From positions 1 to 39,718 of the forward strand of contig CALHWR010000004.1 of assembly GCA_938036665.1 (NCBI GenBank): 39,718 nt of DNA, given 5' to 3'. Source of the stretch: an uncultured Collinsella sp. GTDB taxonomy: Bacteria > Actinomycetota > Coriobacteriia > Coriobacteriales > Coriobacteriaceae. Positions 16,364-24,282 of the stretch are shown one piece after another (position 1 is the stretch's first letter; each line of letters begins with the position of its first letter). The notes below the pieces were generated by a model. The model had not been told where the DNA came from. It made no database searches and saw nothing but the letters and a program-made list of their open reading frames with translations. The translations under genes were made by a program, and so were the position numbers.

Positions 16364-17011
16364 CTACGCGTTCTTTTTGCCCAGCTTTGCCTTAACCAGA
16401 CCGACCACAGTCGGGATAATCGACACGGCAACGATGCCAACGATTAGCAGCTCAAAGTGCTCCTGCACAAAGGGAATGCCGCCGAAGAAGTAGCCCAGCA
16501 GCGTAAAGACCGTCGACCAGGTAATGCCACCCAGCACGTTAAAGATAACGAAGTTGCGCCAGTGCATGCCGCCCATGCCGGCGATAAAGGGCACAAAGGT
16601 GCGAATAAACGGGAAGAAGCGGCCCAGGAAGATGGCCAGGTGGCCCCACTTGTCCAAGAAGTCCTCGGACTTTTTAATGCGCTCGGGCGTCATGGCCTTG
16701 ACCTTGCCCGAGGCAATGATCTTTTTGCCAAAGAAATGGCCGATCATAAAGTTGCACTGATCGCCCAAGATGGCAGCGGCCCATGCAACGGCCAGCAAAG
16801 CCACGATGTTAAAGCCGCCGTTGTGGGCAAAGAAGCCCGAGGCGAACAGCAGCGAATCGCCGGGAAGGAACGGGAAGAACACCACGCCCGTCTCGATAAA
16901 GATAATCAGGAACACGCAGCCGTAGGCCATAAGCGGGCCGGCGGCGATCCAGCTGGCGATCGCGGTGCGCGGATCCTTAAGCAGCTCGGCGATAAAATTG
17001 ATGAAACCCAT
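16364..17011 (-). CDS. DedA-family membrane protein
   Basis: A 215-residue DedA (SNARE-associated/VTT) membrane protein. Family members act in lipid-carrier recycling (undecaprenyl phosphate or phosphatidylethanolamine flippases) and proton homeostasis. Hallmarks are visible: ETGVVFFPFLPGDSLLF near residue 40, LGDQCNFMIGHFFGKKI near 80, the FLGRFFPFIRTFVPFIAGMG motif with conserved arginines near 125-145, and about five hydrophobic segments. Length is typical. The ATG at 17009-17011 has GAGAGG about ten bases upstream; the longer open frame is not needed. It is divergent from cysE. The exact lipid cargo cannot be assigned. Confidence 0.92.
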   Translation of the reverse strand: MGFINFIAELLKDPRTAIASWIAAGPLMAYGCVFLIIFIETGVVFFPFLPGDSLLFASGFFAHNGGFNIVALLAVAWAAAILGDQCNFMIGHFFGKKIIASGKVKAMTPERIKKSEDFLDKWGHLAIFLGRFFPFIRTFVPFIAGMGGMHWRNFVIFNVLGGITWSTVFTLLGYFFGGIPFVQEHFELLIVGIVAVSIIPTVVGLVKAKLGKKNA

Positions 17012-17131
17012 GAAGTAAAACCTCTCAGTTGTGGGCGCGGACACGTCCAAGTTGACCAGTATACGGTTGCGGCGTGGCCATGCACACGACCGCACAAAAG
17101 CATGACTCCATTACCAGCAAGTTTGCATAAC

Positions 17132-17156
17132 TGACACCTGTCACGCAAAGCCGTGA
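17132..17156. promoter_or_regulatory. Overlapping palindromes between DedA and cysE genes
   Basis: TGACA-CC-TGTCA (17132-17143) is a perfect 12-bp palindrome overlapping a second inverted repeat, TCACG-CAAAGC-CGTGA (17141-17156). They sit in the 224-bp divergent region, about 120 bp from the DedA start and 33 bp upstream of a TATACT -10 candidate for cysE at 17189-17194. Either or both genes could be controlled here. Confidence 0.4.
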
Positions 17157-17235
17157 AAGATTGCTCTTCCTAATCCCTAGCGAATCGCTATACTTTATTG
17201 AATCGCATTGCCATGGCGCTAAGGGAGGGCGGCCG

Positions 17236-17940
17236 GTGAGCTTTATCAATACCATTCGCGAGGACATCAAGACCGTCCAAGCGCAGGACCCCGCCGCGCA
17301 AAACGGTCTGGTCATTTTTCTTTCGTACCCCGGCCTGCACGCCAAGTGGAACCACGTGCCCGAGCACTGGCTGTGGGAGCACGGCCATCGCTCGCTCGCC
17401 CGGGTGCTCTCGCAAATCACCCGCCACATCACCGGCGTCGAGATTCATCCCGCTGCACAGATCGGCAAACATTTCTTTATCGACCACGCCATGGGCGTTG
17501 TCATCGGCGAGACCACCATTGTGGGCGACAACTGCGTGCTCTACCAAGGCGTCACGCTCGGCGGTACCGGCAACGAGACCGGCAAACGCCATCCCACCCT
17601 GGGCAACAATGTCACGGTGGGCACGGGCGCCAAGGTGCTTGGCAACATCCACATTGGCGACAACGTCAAGATCGGCGGCAACTCGGTCGTCGTCAAGGAC
17701 GTGCCCGACAACTGCACCGTCGTGGGCGTGCCCGGGCGCATCATCAAGCGCAACGGCTGCCGCGTGTTCGAGGAGAGCTTCGACGCCAAGCAGCATCGCG
17801 AGTACATGCCCGACGATGCCGCCGAGCAGAGCGCCCTCAACCGCCAGGGCATCAACGAAAACGCCCGTCGCGTCAAGGAACTCGAGCGAGAGGTGGCCGA
17901 GCTCAAAGCCCTCGTCGCCAAGCTCGTGGACGAGCGCTAG
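17236..17940 (+). CDS. cysE: Serine O-acetyltransferase
   Basis: A 234-residue serine acetyltransferase, which makes O-acetylserine from serine and acetyl-CoA, the first step of cysteine synthesis. A short helical N terminus is followed by [12 protein letters not shown] and a left-handed beta-helix of hexapeptide repeats (about 65-165) with catalytic His in [13 protein letters not shown] and the [17 protein letters not shown] loop. The last 60 residues are charged and probably coiled-coil ([20 protein letters not shown]), longer than in many homologues. The GTG at 17236 has an AGGGAGG site 6 bp upstream; the upstream extension lacks one. A TATACT -10 box lies at 17189-17194. A bidirectional terminator follows. 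No cysK is adjacent. Confidence 0.94.
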   Translation: MSFINTIREDIKTVQAQDPAAQNGLVIFLSYPGLHAKWNHVPEHWLWEHGHRSLARVLSQITRHITGVEIHPAAQIGKHFFIDHAMGVVIGETTIVGDNCVLYQGVTLGGTGNETGKRHPTLGNNVTVGTGAKVLGNIHIGDNVKIGGNSVVVKDVPDNCTVVGVPGRIIKRNGCRVFEESFDAKQHREYMPDDAAEQSALNRQGINENARRVKELEREVAELKALVAKLVDER

Positions 17941-17979
17941 GGCCGTGGGCAGCCGCCACAGCATGAACGCCAGCACAAA

Positions 17980-18012
17980 AGGCGCGCCAGGGAATCAGCC
18001 CCCGGCGCGCCT
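17980..18012. terminator. Bidirectional terminator between cysE and the ABC exporter
   Basis: AGGCGCGCC pairs with GGCGCGCCT, extended by GGG/CCC. TTCTTTT follows on the plus strand and TTTTGTG on the minus strand. It lies between the converging stops at 17940 and 18052 and can serve both. Confidence 0.85.
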
Positions 18013-18051
18013 TCTTTTCGATGCGACATGCGGGACTGCCCCTTTGTCACC

Positions 18052-20067
18052 TTATGCGAACTGGCTTAGGTAGAGGTCGGCGTAAGCGCCCTCGGCAGCC
18101 AGCAGCTCCTTGTGCGTACCCTGCTCGATGATATTGCCGTGATCCATGACCAGGATGAGGTCGGCATCAACAATCGTCGACAGACGGTGCGCGATCACAA
18201 AGCTCGTGCGCCCGCGCATGAGCGCGTCCATGGCGCGGCCGATGGCAAGCTCGGTGCGCGTGTCCACGCTCGACGTCGCCTCGTCCAGGATGAGGATCGC
18301 CGGGTTGTTGAGCAGCACGCGCGCGATGGTCAGCAGCTGACGTTGGCCCTGGCTGATGCTCTCGGCATCGTTAGCCACCCGTGTGTCGTAGCCCTGCGGC
18401 ATAGTGCGCACAAAGAAGTCGACCTGAGCGGCACGTGCGGCCGCGACAATCTCCTCGCGCGTCGCCTCGGGACAGCCATAGGCGATGTTCTCGGCAATGG
18501 TGCCATCGAACAGCCAGGCGTCCTGCAACACCATGCCAAACTGCTGGCGCAGCTCGCCGCGGTCCATGCAGCTTGTGTCCACGCCGTCGAGCGTAATGCG
18601 GCCGCCGTCGATCTCGTAAAAGCGCATAAGCAGGTTGATGAGCGTGGTCTTACCCGCACCCGTGGTTCCCACCACGGCGATCTTTTGGCCCGGCTCGGCG
18701 GCAAACGACACGTCGCGCATAAGCGGCTTGTCGGGCGAATAACCAAAGCGCACGTGCTCAAAAGCGACGCGGCCCTCAATGCGACCCGGCAGCTTGGCGG
18801 CCTCGTCCGGCAGCGGATCGGCCTCCATCTCGGGCTCATCAAGCAGGTCGAACACGCGCTCCGCACTCGCCAGCGCGCTCTGCAGCGAGTTAAAAGTGAA
18901 CGACAGCTGCGTCATGGGTTCGGACGCCTCGTAGATAAACTGGAAGAACGCCTGGAACACGCCGACGGTCATGTGACCGGCGACCAGCATGCTGCAGCCC
19001 ACGAGCGCAATCACAATCTGCGCCAGGCGACCGATAAAGCGAACCGCGGGTCCGACGGCGTTAATCATAAAGTCGGCCTTGGTGCTCACGCGCGCCAGCT
19101 CGCCCGAGGCCTCGTGCACCTCGGCAGAGCTCTGGTGCTCGCGGTTGAATGCGCGAATCACCAAACGGCCCGAATAGCCTTCCTCGACCGCGCTCGTGAT
19201 TTTGGACACCCACTCCTGACGCTCGCCCGTCACATCATGCGTACGGCGCGAAACCACCTTGGTCACCAGCAGCGACAACGCCGTAAAGAACAAAAAGACT
19301 AGCGTAAGCGGCACGCTAAACACGAACATCACGCCCACGGCGCCCACCACGGTGCCGATCGACACAAGCAGCTGCAGCAATCCGCGCTGCATGCTCTCGG
19401 ACATCTTGTCCAAGTCGTTGGTCGCACGGCTGACGACCTCACCGGGACGATGCGCATCAAAGAAGGCAAGCGGCAGACGGTTGAGCTTTTGTGCGATGCG
19501 GTTGCGTAGACGCAGGTTGAGGCGTTCGGCCACGCTCGACATCAAAAAGCTCTGGAGCGCATAGAACGAGGCGGCGGCAGTCCAGATCATAAAGTAGACG
19601 AAGATGGTCTTGCCGCAGTTCTCCCAGGTGATGTTGAAGGTGGTTCCGTTGGCAAACGCCACCTGAATGTGGCCCCACAGCTCATCGATCACGCGGGCGC
19701 TATATGCCGGCGCGGCGGTGTTAAAGATGACATAGAACACAATGCTCGCAAACACGATATAGAAGCGCCAATGGTCGCCGGCAGCCTCGCTCCACAGGCG
19801 GCGCACCGTCGCCCAGGTATCACGGGGCGTCTCGTCTTCGTCTTCGTCATCCACGTCGCGCATGCGCTCTGCCTCGGCGCGGGCACGCTCATCCTCGGCT
19901 CGTTCGTTTTCCTCGTAAAGCGCTTGACGACGAGCCTCGCGCCCGGCCGCCGCCTTGGCGGCGTCATCCAGCTCGGTCGACGCGGCAGCCTGGTCGACCG
20001 TTTTATCGGCAGCGTCCGCAGCGGCGGCATCGACAAGGTCGCCCTGCTTCTTGAGCTCCTCGGTCAT
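18052..20067 (-). CDS. ABC exporter half-transporter (second subunit, MdlB-like)
   Basis: A 671-residue ABC exporter subunit. The N-terminal extension of about 95 residues is acidic and rich in Ala, Asp and Glu, unusual for the family. It is followed by a six-helix exporter domain (about 105-400) and an ATPase with Walker A GTTGAGKTT, Q-loop, signature ISQGQRQLL (SQGQ rather than SGGQ), Walker B LILDEATSS with catalytic Glu, and switch IAHRLS. With the adjacent gene it should form a heterodimeric multidrug or lipid/peptide exporter. The ATG at 20065-20067 lies 8 bp after GGAGG and one base after the upstream gene's TAG, so it is coupled. Control is presumably by the MarR protein that opens the operon. 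Confidence 0.92.
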   Translation of the reverse strand: MTEELKKQGDLVDAAAADAADKTVDQAAASTELDDAAKAAAGREARRQALYEENERAEDERARAEAERMRDVDDEDEDETPRDTWATVRRLWSEAAGDHWRFYIVFASIVFYVIFNTAAPAYSARVIDELWGHIQVAFANGTTFNITWENCGKTIFVYFMIWTAAASFYALQSFLMSSVAERLNLRLRNRIAQKLNRLPLAFFDAHRPGEVVSRATNDLDKMSESMQRGLLQLLVSIGTVVGAVGVMFVFSVPLTLVFLFFTALSLLVTKVVSRRTHDVTGERQEWVSKITSAVEEGYSGRLVIRAFNREHQSSAEVHEASGELARVSTKADFMINAVGPAVRFIGRLAQIVIALVGCSMLVAGHMTVGVFQAFFQFIYEASEPMTQLSFTFNSLQSALASAERVFDLLDEPEMEADPLPDEAAKLPGRIEGRVAFEHVRFGYSPDKPLMRDVSFAAEPGQKIAVVGTTGAGKTTLINLLMRFYEIDGGRITLDGVDTSCMDRGELRQQFGMVLQDAWLFDGTIAENIAYGCPEATREEIVAAARAAQVDFFVRTMPQGYDTRVANDAESISQGQRQLLTIARVLLNNPAILILDEATSSVDTRTELAIGRAMDALMRGRTSFVIAHRLSTIVDADLILVMDHGNIIEQGTHKELLAAEGAYADLYLSQFA

Positions 20068-20068
20068 G

Positions 20069-21805
20069 CTACTCACCTCCCTTCATCTGCGATTCCGCGA
20101 TGGCGCGGTACACCTCGCAGGTTTCCATAAGCTCGCCATGCGTGCCCAGGCCCACGACCTCGCCATCCTTGAGCACGACAATCTGGTCGGCGTGCAGAAT
20201 CGTCGAGATGCGCTGCGCGATGATGAGCACCGCGGCGTCGCGCGTCTCGTCCTGCAGCGCATGGCGCAGGGCTGCATCGGTCTTAAAGTCCAGGGCCGAA
20301 AAACTATCGTCGAAGATATATAGATCGGCATGCTTCATGAGCGCACGGGCGATGGCCAGACGTTGGCGCTGGCCGCCCGAAAAGTTCGTACCGCCCTGCA
20401 CCACCGGGGTATCGAGCCCCTGCGGCTGATCGAGCACAAAGGTGCTCTGGGCAACCTGCAGCGCATGAAGCATGTCCGCCTCGGTCGCGTCCTCGTTGCC
20501 AAAGCGCAGATTGCTTGCCACGGTACCCGAGAACAGCCACGCCTTCTGCGGCACATAGGCAATGCGCCCGCGAATCTCACCTTGCGAAAGCTCGCGCAGA
20601 TCGACGCCGTCCAGGCGAATGATGCCCTTGGTGGCATCGTGGAAGCGCAGTAGAAGCTTTGCCACCGTCGACTTGCCCGAGCCCGTCGAGCCCACGATCG
20701 CGGTGGTCTGCCCGCGACGACAGGCAAAGCTCAGGTCGCACAGGGTGTCCTCGTCGGCATCGTCAAAGCGAAACGACATGTGATCGAACACGGCGACCGT
20801 ATCGGCCCCGTCCTTTGAGTCGGACGCGGCCGCATCGAGCGTACGCTGGCCATCGACGATGCTCGGCTTAATCTCCAGCACCTGCTGTGCGCGGTTCAGA
20901 CATGCGGCGGCACGCGGAAGCGTCAGCACCACCATCTGCGCCATCATCACAAAGAACAGGATCAGAAGCGCGTACTCCAGCACCGCCGAGATGCTCGCGA
21001 TCTGCATGGCGTGGGCGCCCACGCGGTTGCCGCCCACCCACAGCACCGCCACCTCGGCAATGTTCATCAAAAAGAAGCTGGAGCTGTCGAGCCCCACAAA
21101 AAGGTGGTTGACCTTAATGGCGTTGTCCGCGTACTCGCTAAACACCTCGTCCAGGCGCTGCTCCTCGTGGCGCTCTTTATTAAAGGCGCGGATGACGCGA
21201 ACGCCCACGATGTTCTCGCGCAGCACCACGTTCATGCGGTCGATAAAGCTCTGCAGGCGCATAAAAATCGGCGCGGCGTTAGCGACCGTAAAGACCGCCG
21301 CCACCAGCACGATCGCAACCACGACGCCCAGCAGCGTGCCCATGGCGGGATCGATAAACCAGGCGAAGATGATGCCCGCCACGGCCAAAAACGGCACCGG
21401 CAGCACCAGTTGAATCGTCTGCAGAATCGCCTGCTGGATCACGTTGATGTCGTTGAGCGAACGCGTGATCATCGAGCCCGTGCCAAAGCGCTCAAAGTCG
21501 CTGGCAGACAGCTCAAGCGACTTGTCGTAGACGGCGTTGCGGATATCGCAGGCCACGTTGGCGGCCAGGCGCGCCGAAAGATAGCAGCCCAGCACCGCGC
21601 CGCCGCTGGCCATGCCGGTCGCGATAAGCATGTAGAGGCCGTTGCGCAGGATGTAGTCGACATCGCCCGTGGTGATGCCGGTGTTGACCATGTTCGCCAG
21701 CATCGTGGGAACCAACAGCGTACCGACGTTGTCGATTAGCAGCACCAACAACGTCACCGCGACAAGCCTGCGATACGGCTTCATAAACCTCATTAAGAGT
21801 CGCAC
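20069..21805 (-). CDS. ABC exporter half-transporter (first subunit, MdlA-like)
   Basis: A 578-residue ABC exporter subunit: six membrane helices in residues 15-320, then an ATPase domain with Walker A GSTGSGKST, signature FSGGQRQRL, Walker B LYIFDDSFSALD and switch IAQRIS. The Walker B carries Asp-Ser (FDDS) where the catalytic Glu normally is, while the partner subunit has Glu. This is the classic asymmetry of heterodimeric exporters with one degenerate ATP site. The start is uncertain: GTG at 21803-21805 sits two bases from GGGGGAG, while ATG at 21791-21793 overlaps the marR stop (TAATG) but is 14 bases from it. Either way it is translationally coupled to marR. Cargo is unknown. Confidence 0.92.
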   Translation of the reverse strand: MRLLMRFMKPYRRLVAVTLLVLLIDNVGTLLVPTMLANMVNTGITTGDVDYILRNGLYMLIATGMASGGAVLGCYLSARLAANVACDIRNAVYDKSLELSASDFERFGTGSMITRSLNDINVIQQAILQTIQLVLPVPFLAVAGIIFAWFIDPAMGTLLGVVVAIVLVAAVFTVANAAPIFMRLQSFIDRMNVVLRENIVGVRVIRAFNKERHEEQRLDEVFSEYADNAIKVNHLFVGLDSSSFFLMNIAEVAVLWVGGNRVGAHAMQIASISAVLEYALLILFFVMMAQMVVLTLPRAAACLNRAQQVLEIKPSIVDGQRTLDAAASDSKDGADTVAVFDHMSFRFDDADEDTLCDLSFACRRGQTTAIVGSTGSGKSTVAKLLLRFHDATKGIIRLDGVDLRELSQGEIRGRIAYVPQKAWLFSGTVASNLRFGNEDATEADMLHALQVAQSTFVLDQPQGLDTPVVQGGTNFSGGQRQRLAIARALMKHADLYIFDDSFSALDFKTDAALRHALQDETRDAAVLIIAQRISTILHADQIVVLKDGEVVGLGTHGELMETCEVYRAIAESQMKGGE

Positions 21806-22293
21806 GACTCCCCCTCACCTTGATTCTCGGCCTGGCTCTCGGCAGCGATATGCTGCTTAAAGGCATCGCACTCATCGCCGAGCACCCGAGAGAATTTGCC
21901 GATCAAGCGCATAATCTCGCGCTGCTCACATGGCTCAAGCGCACCAAAGGCTCGCTGTTCGGCCTTGAGTGCCGGCAACGCATAACGCTCGGCAAACCGC
22001 ATGCCCGCTTCGGTCAAACGCACAACCTTGTTCTTACGGCTGCCTTCGGCAAACTCCAACGTTGCGAAGCCCCGCGCCGTCAAGGTTTTAATTGCCGAGT
22101 TGATAGTCTGCTTGCTGTAGAACCATTCGCTTGTCAGACAGCTTACGGCAACACTGCCGCCCGCCGTGCTGGTATCGACGAGCATCCAGTAAGCGCAGTC
22201 CGAAAGACCGCAGGCGCGCGAGAACTCCGAATAGATATGGTCGAGTCCATTGAGCAACCGGTCGAAGTCGACCAGCGTAACCGCACTATTCAT
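21793..22293 (-). CDS. MarR-family transcriptional regulator
   Basis: A 166-residue winged-helix regulator of the MarR type, first gene of the exporter operon. The winged helix lies at about 50-110 (FYSKQTINSAIKTLTARGF is the recognition region and KNKVVRLTEAG the wing), flanked by dimerisation helices at each end. Family members usually repress their own operon and release DNA when a small toxic molecule binds, so it probably controls the two ABC genes. The ATG at 22291-22293 has GGTGGGA upstream. A good promoter and two 21-bp direct repeats lie just upstream and are plausible self-binding sites. Its stop overlaps the candidate ATG start of the next gene. Confidence 0.9.
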   Translation of the reverse strand: MNSAVTLVDFDRLLNGLDHIYSEFSRACGLSDCAYWMLVDTSTAGGSVAVSCLTSEWFYSKQTINSAIKTLTARGFATLEFAEGSRKNKVVRLTEAGMRFAERYALPALKAEQRAFGALEPCEQREIMRLIGKFSRVLGDECDAFKQHIAAESQAENQGEGESCDS

Positions 22294-22306
22294 CTATCCC
22301 ACCATT

Positions 22307-22362
22307 CGATTGTCCGATTTTTGACCAATTTTGTATCTCTAGATTAGTCCGAGTTTTGACTA
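22307..22362 (-). promoter_or_regulatory. Direct-repeat operator candidate for the marR operon
   Basis: Two 21-bp copies, minus-strand TAGTCAAAACTCGGACTAATC (22342-22362) and TGGTCAAAAATCGGACAATCG (22307-22327), match at most positions with starts 35 bp apart. One overlaps the -35/-10 spacer and -10 box; the other lies just after the expected transcription start, fitting autorepression. Confidence 0.6.
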
Positions 22363-22369
22363 TCGTCAA
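22341..22369 (-). promoter_or_regulatory. Sigma-70-type promoter of the marR-ABC operon
   Basis: Minus-strand TTGACG (22364-22369), a 17-bp spacer and TAATCT (22341-22346). The expected start is near 22333, about 40 bp before the marR ATG. Confidence 0.7.
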
Positions 22370-22412
22370 CAGGCTCTCCGCAAATGCTTGCACTTTTATG
22401 GCCTATCGGCAG

Positions 22413-22448
22413 AAAAAGACCGCCGGCGCGGGGGCAGCGCCAGCGGTC
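22413..22448 (-). terminator. Intrinsic terminator after the 96-residue gene
   Basis: GACCGC-GGCGC pairs with GCGCC-GCGGTC around a GC-rich loop. On the minus strand it ends in TTTTTCTG, 26 bp after the stop at 22475. Confidence 0.85.
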
Positions 22449-22474
22449 ACGTGAAAATCGGGTTTTATTGCCCG

Positions 22475-22765
22475 TTAAGCGGCGACGGCCTCATAGACCG
22501 TAGCGCCCGAGAAGCTGTCATGCAGGCTCTTGCCGGCAATCCACGGCAGCTCGACGACCTCGCAGACCGTGTTGACCAGCTCGGAGCAGTCAGTAAAGTG
22601 GCCCTTGTCGTTGAGGGCCTCGCAATCCTGAACACGCCAATAGCCATCGGTGTGCGTGATGTAGTACTCGTGATCGTCAATCGTCACAAAAGCGCGCGTC
22701 TTGGAACGCAGCAGCTTCAGAAATCCTTCGAAGTCGGTCTCGACGACATCTCCAGCCTGGAACAT
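22475..22765 (-). CDS. Small conserved-looking protein of unknown function
   Basis: A 96-residue soluble protein I do not recognise. It opens with FQAGDVVETDFEGFLKLL, then a beta-rich stretch (RAFVTIDDHEYYITHTDGYWRV) that looks like a small barrel or wing, three cysteines (QDCEAL, FTDCSEL, TVCEVV) and an Ala-rich end. The ATG at 22763-22765 has a perfect AGGAGGT site and a strong terminator follows, so the gene is probably real and translated well as a single unit. No signal peptide or membrane segment is seen. It lies between the marR promoter and the nitroreductase with no obvious functional link. Confidence 0.75.
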   Translation of the reverse strand: MFQAGDVVETDFEGFLKLLRSKTRAFVTIDDHEYYITHTDGYWRVQDCEALNDKGHFTDCSELVNTVCEVVELPWIAGKSLHDSFSGATVYEAVAA

Positions 22766-23059
22766 GATGTTACCTCCTGGCCCGGCGCCACCACGGCGCA
22801 TTGATAAACGTTGGTACTCCTTTAGTAAAACCTTTATCAGAGGTTATGCGTTCGTCATTTAGGCAAGTGGTAAAAAACCGCAGGGTAGACGGGATAAAAC
22901 GTTTAACCATCCCATTTGTTTGTCACATTCTGAAGGTACTTTTATGCAAACCTACTTTCCCAATTGGGATCTACCCTTTTGGCCGGGCAATTGACCGTCT
23001 ATCGTTTGAGCCCGACGGGTATGAACGGGGCATCTGCAACGCCACCGCAAGGAGACACC

Positions 23060-23581
23060 ATGGAGACTATCGAAGCACTCATCCACCGCCGCAGCTGCCG
23101 CAAATACAGTGATCGTCCCGTCGAGGCCGAAAAGCTCGCACGCATTATCGAGGCCGGCCAGTATGCACCCAGTGGCATGGGGCGCCAGCCGGTGACGTTT
23201 GTCGCCGTCACCGACCCCACGACCGTTGAGCGCCTCTCGCAGCTCAACGCACAGGTCATGGGCAGCAACAGCGACCCCTTCTATGGCGCCAAGACCGTTG
23301 TGGTGGTACTGGTCGACCGCAGCGTGCCCACGCACCTGGAAGACGGATCGCTCGCCATGGGCAACCTGCTCAACGCCGCCTATGCACTGGGTGTCGACTC
23401 ATGCTGGATTCACCGCGCGCATGAGGTCTTTGACTCGCCCGAGGGCCTGGAGCTGCTGGCCAGCTGGGGCCTGCCCGCCGACGGCAGCCTGCGCGGCGTC
23501 GGTCACTGCATTCTGGGCTATGCCGAAGACACGCTACCCGAGCCCAAACCCCGCCGCGACAACGTGGTGTACGTTAGGTAA
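23060..23581 (+). CDS. Nitroreductase-family flavoprotein
   Basis: A 173-residue FMN-dependent nitroreductase-like protein, probably a cytosolic homodimer using NAD(P)H. The opening, IEALIHRRSCRKYSDRPVE, is the family's FMN phosphate-binding start. APSGMGRQPVTFVAV (about 35-50) and the GVGHCILGYAED segment near the C terminus match the second FMN contact. At 173 residues it belongs to the compact class common in gut anaerobes, and the substrate is unknown. The ATG at 23060 follows AAGGAG; the open frame upstream to 22964 lacks a site. The 294-bp region before it is A+T-rich. A 27-bp palindrome begins 3 bp after its stop. Confidence 0.9.
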   Translation: METIEALIHRRSCRKYSDRPVEAEKLARIIEAGQYAPSGMGRQPVTFVAVTDPTTVERLSQLNAQVMGSNSDPFYGAKTVVVVLVDRSVPTHLEDGSLAMGNLLNAAYALGVDSCWIHRAHEVFDSPEGLELLASWGLPADGSLRGVGHCILGYAEDTLPEPKPRRDNVVYVR

Positions 23582-23584
23582 TTA

Positions 23585-23611
23585 GTTCCGCCGTTCTAAC
23601 GAACGGCGGAC
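23585..23611. repeat. 27-bp post-stop palindrome, copy 1
   Basis: Arms CCGCCGTTC/GAACGGCGG around TAAC, starting 3 bp past the nitroreductase stop. It is the exact reverse complement of 37834-37860 and a variant of 33051-33077. There is no T run, so it is not a classical terminator. Confidence 0.85.
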
Positions 23612-23622
23612 CCGCTCGCAAC

Positions 23623-24198
23623 TTATCTTGCCGATGGAGTTGTCGTCGTTTCGTTCGTGTGGGTCGTTTCGGCGCCGTCGCCCTGTTCGCCCTCGTCCTT
23701 TTGAGCGTCGGCGATGGTGGAGGCCGCCGCAACGATACCGCGCTGGGGCGCGACGCCCGTCTGGGTCTGAGCGCCCTCGACAATTTCTGTGCCTGCATGC
23801 GCGAGCTCGGGCGATTTAAACATCGCGTCCAAGTTGGCACCGTCGCCGGCGTAGCCAAGCGCAGCGAGTGCGATGACGATCACTGCAACGACGACCGCGA
23901 TCGGAACATAACGATGCCAACCAGCCGGATTGAGTCCGCTGCGACGAGCCGCCCCGCGGCTGATGTAGCCGAGCGTGCCGTCGTGCTTGAGCTTTGAACC
24001 CACCACGCGTTTGCGGTCCCACAGCGAGGACTCTGCCTGCATTGCCAAGCGGGCACCTGTCGAAGGATAGCCGTATTTAGTGCGCTTGAACGAGCCGTCA
24101 AACCCCGAGGCGTGTTTGCCCCACGTCACCGATGTTGTGCGTCGGTTAACCGGCGCGGCGCTCCGCCTTCTGCGGCTCGGTTTTGTAGTCTCAGCCAT
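23623..24198 (-). CDS. Single-pass membrane protein of unknown function
   Basis: A 191-residue protein I do not recognise. About 105 residues of very basic, probably cytosolic sequence (TKPSRRRRSA near the start, then KHASGFDGSFKRTKYGYPST) precede one membrane segment at about residues 108-130 (VPIAVVVAVIVIALAALGYA). An external tail of about 60 residues rich in Ala, Glu, Gln and Thr follows. The ATG at 24196-24198 has GGGGG upstream; a longer frame to 24252 is possible. It is the last gene after a regulator on the same strand, 84 bp away. The basic cytosolic half suggests contact with nucleic acid or acidic lipids, but that is only inference. Confidence 0.75.
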   Translation of the reverse strand: MAETTKPSRRRRSAAPVNRRTTSVTWGKHASGFDGSFKRTKYGYPSTGARLAMQAESSLWDRKRVVGSKLKHDGTLGYISRGAARRSGLNPAGWHRYVPIAVVVAVIVIALAALGYAGDGANLDAMFKSPELAHAGTEIVEGAQTQTGVAPQRGIVAAASTIADAQKDEGEQGDGAETTHTNETTTTPSAR

Positions 24199-24282
24199 AC
24201 GCCCCCGCACGCCGTAACCAAATCGAAACAATAACGCTTTGGACTGTAGCACACGCGTCGCGCGCGGTCACGGGCGCCTCGC

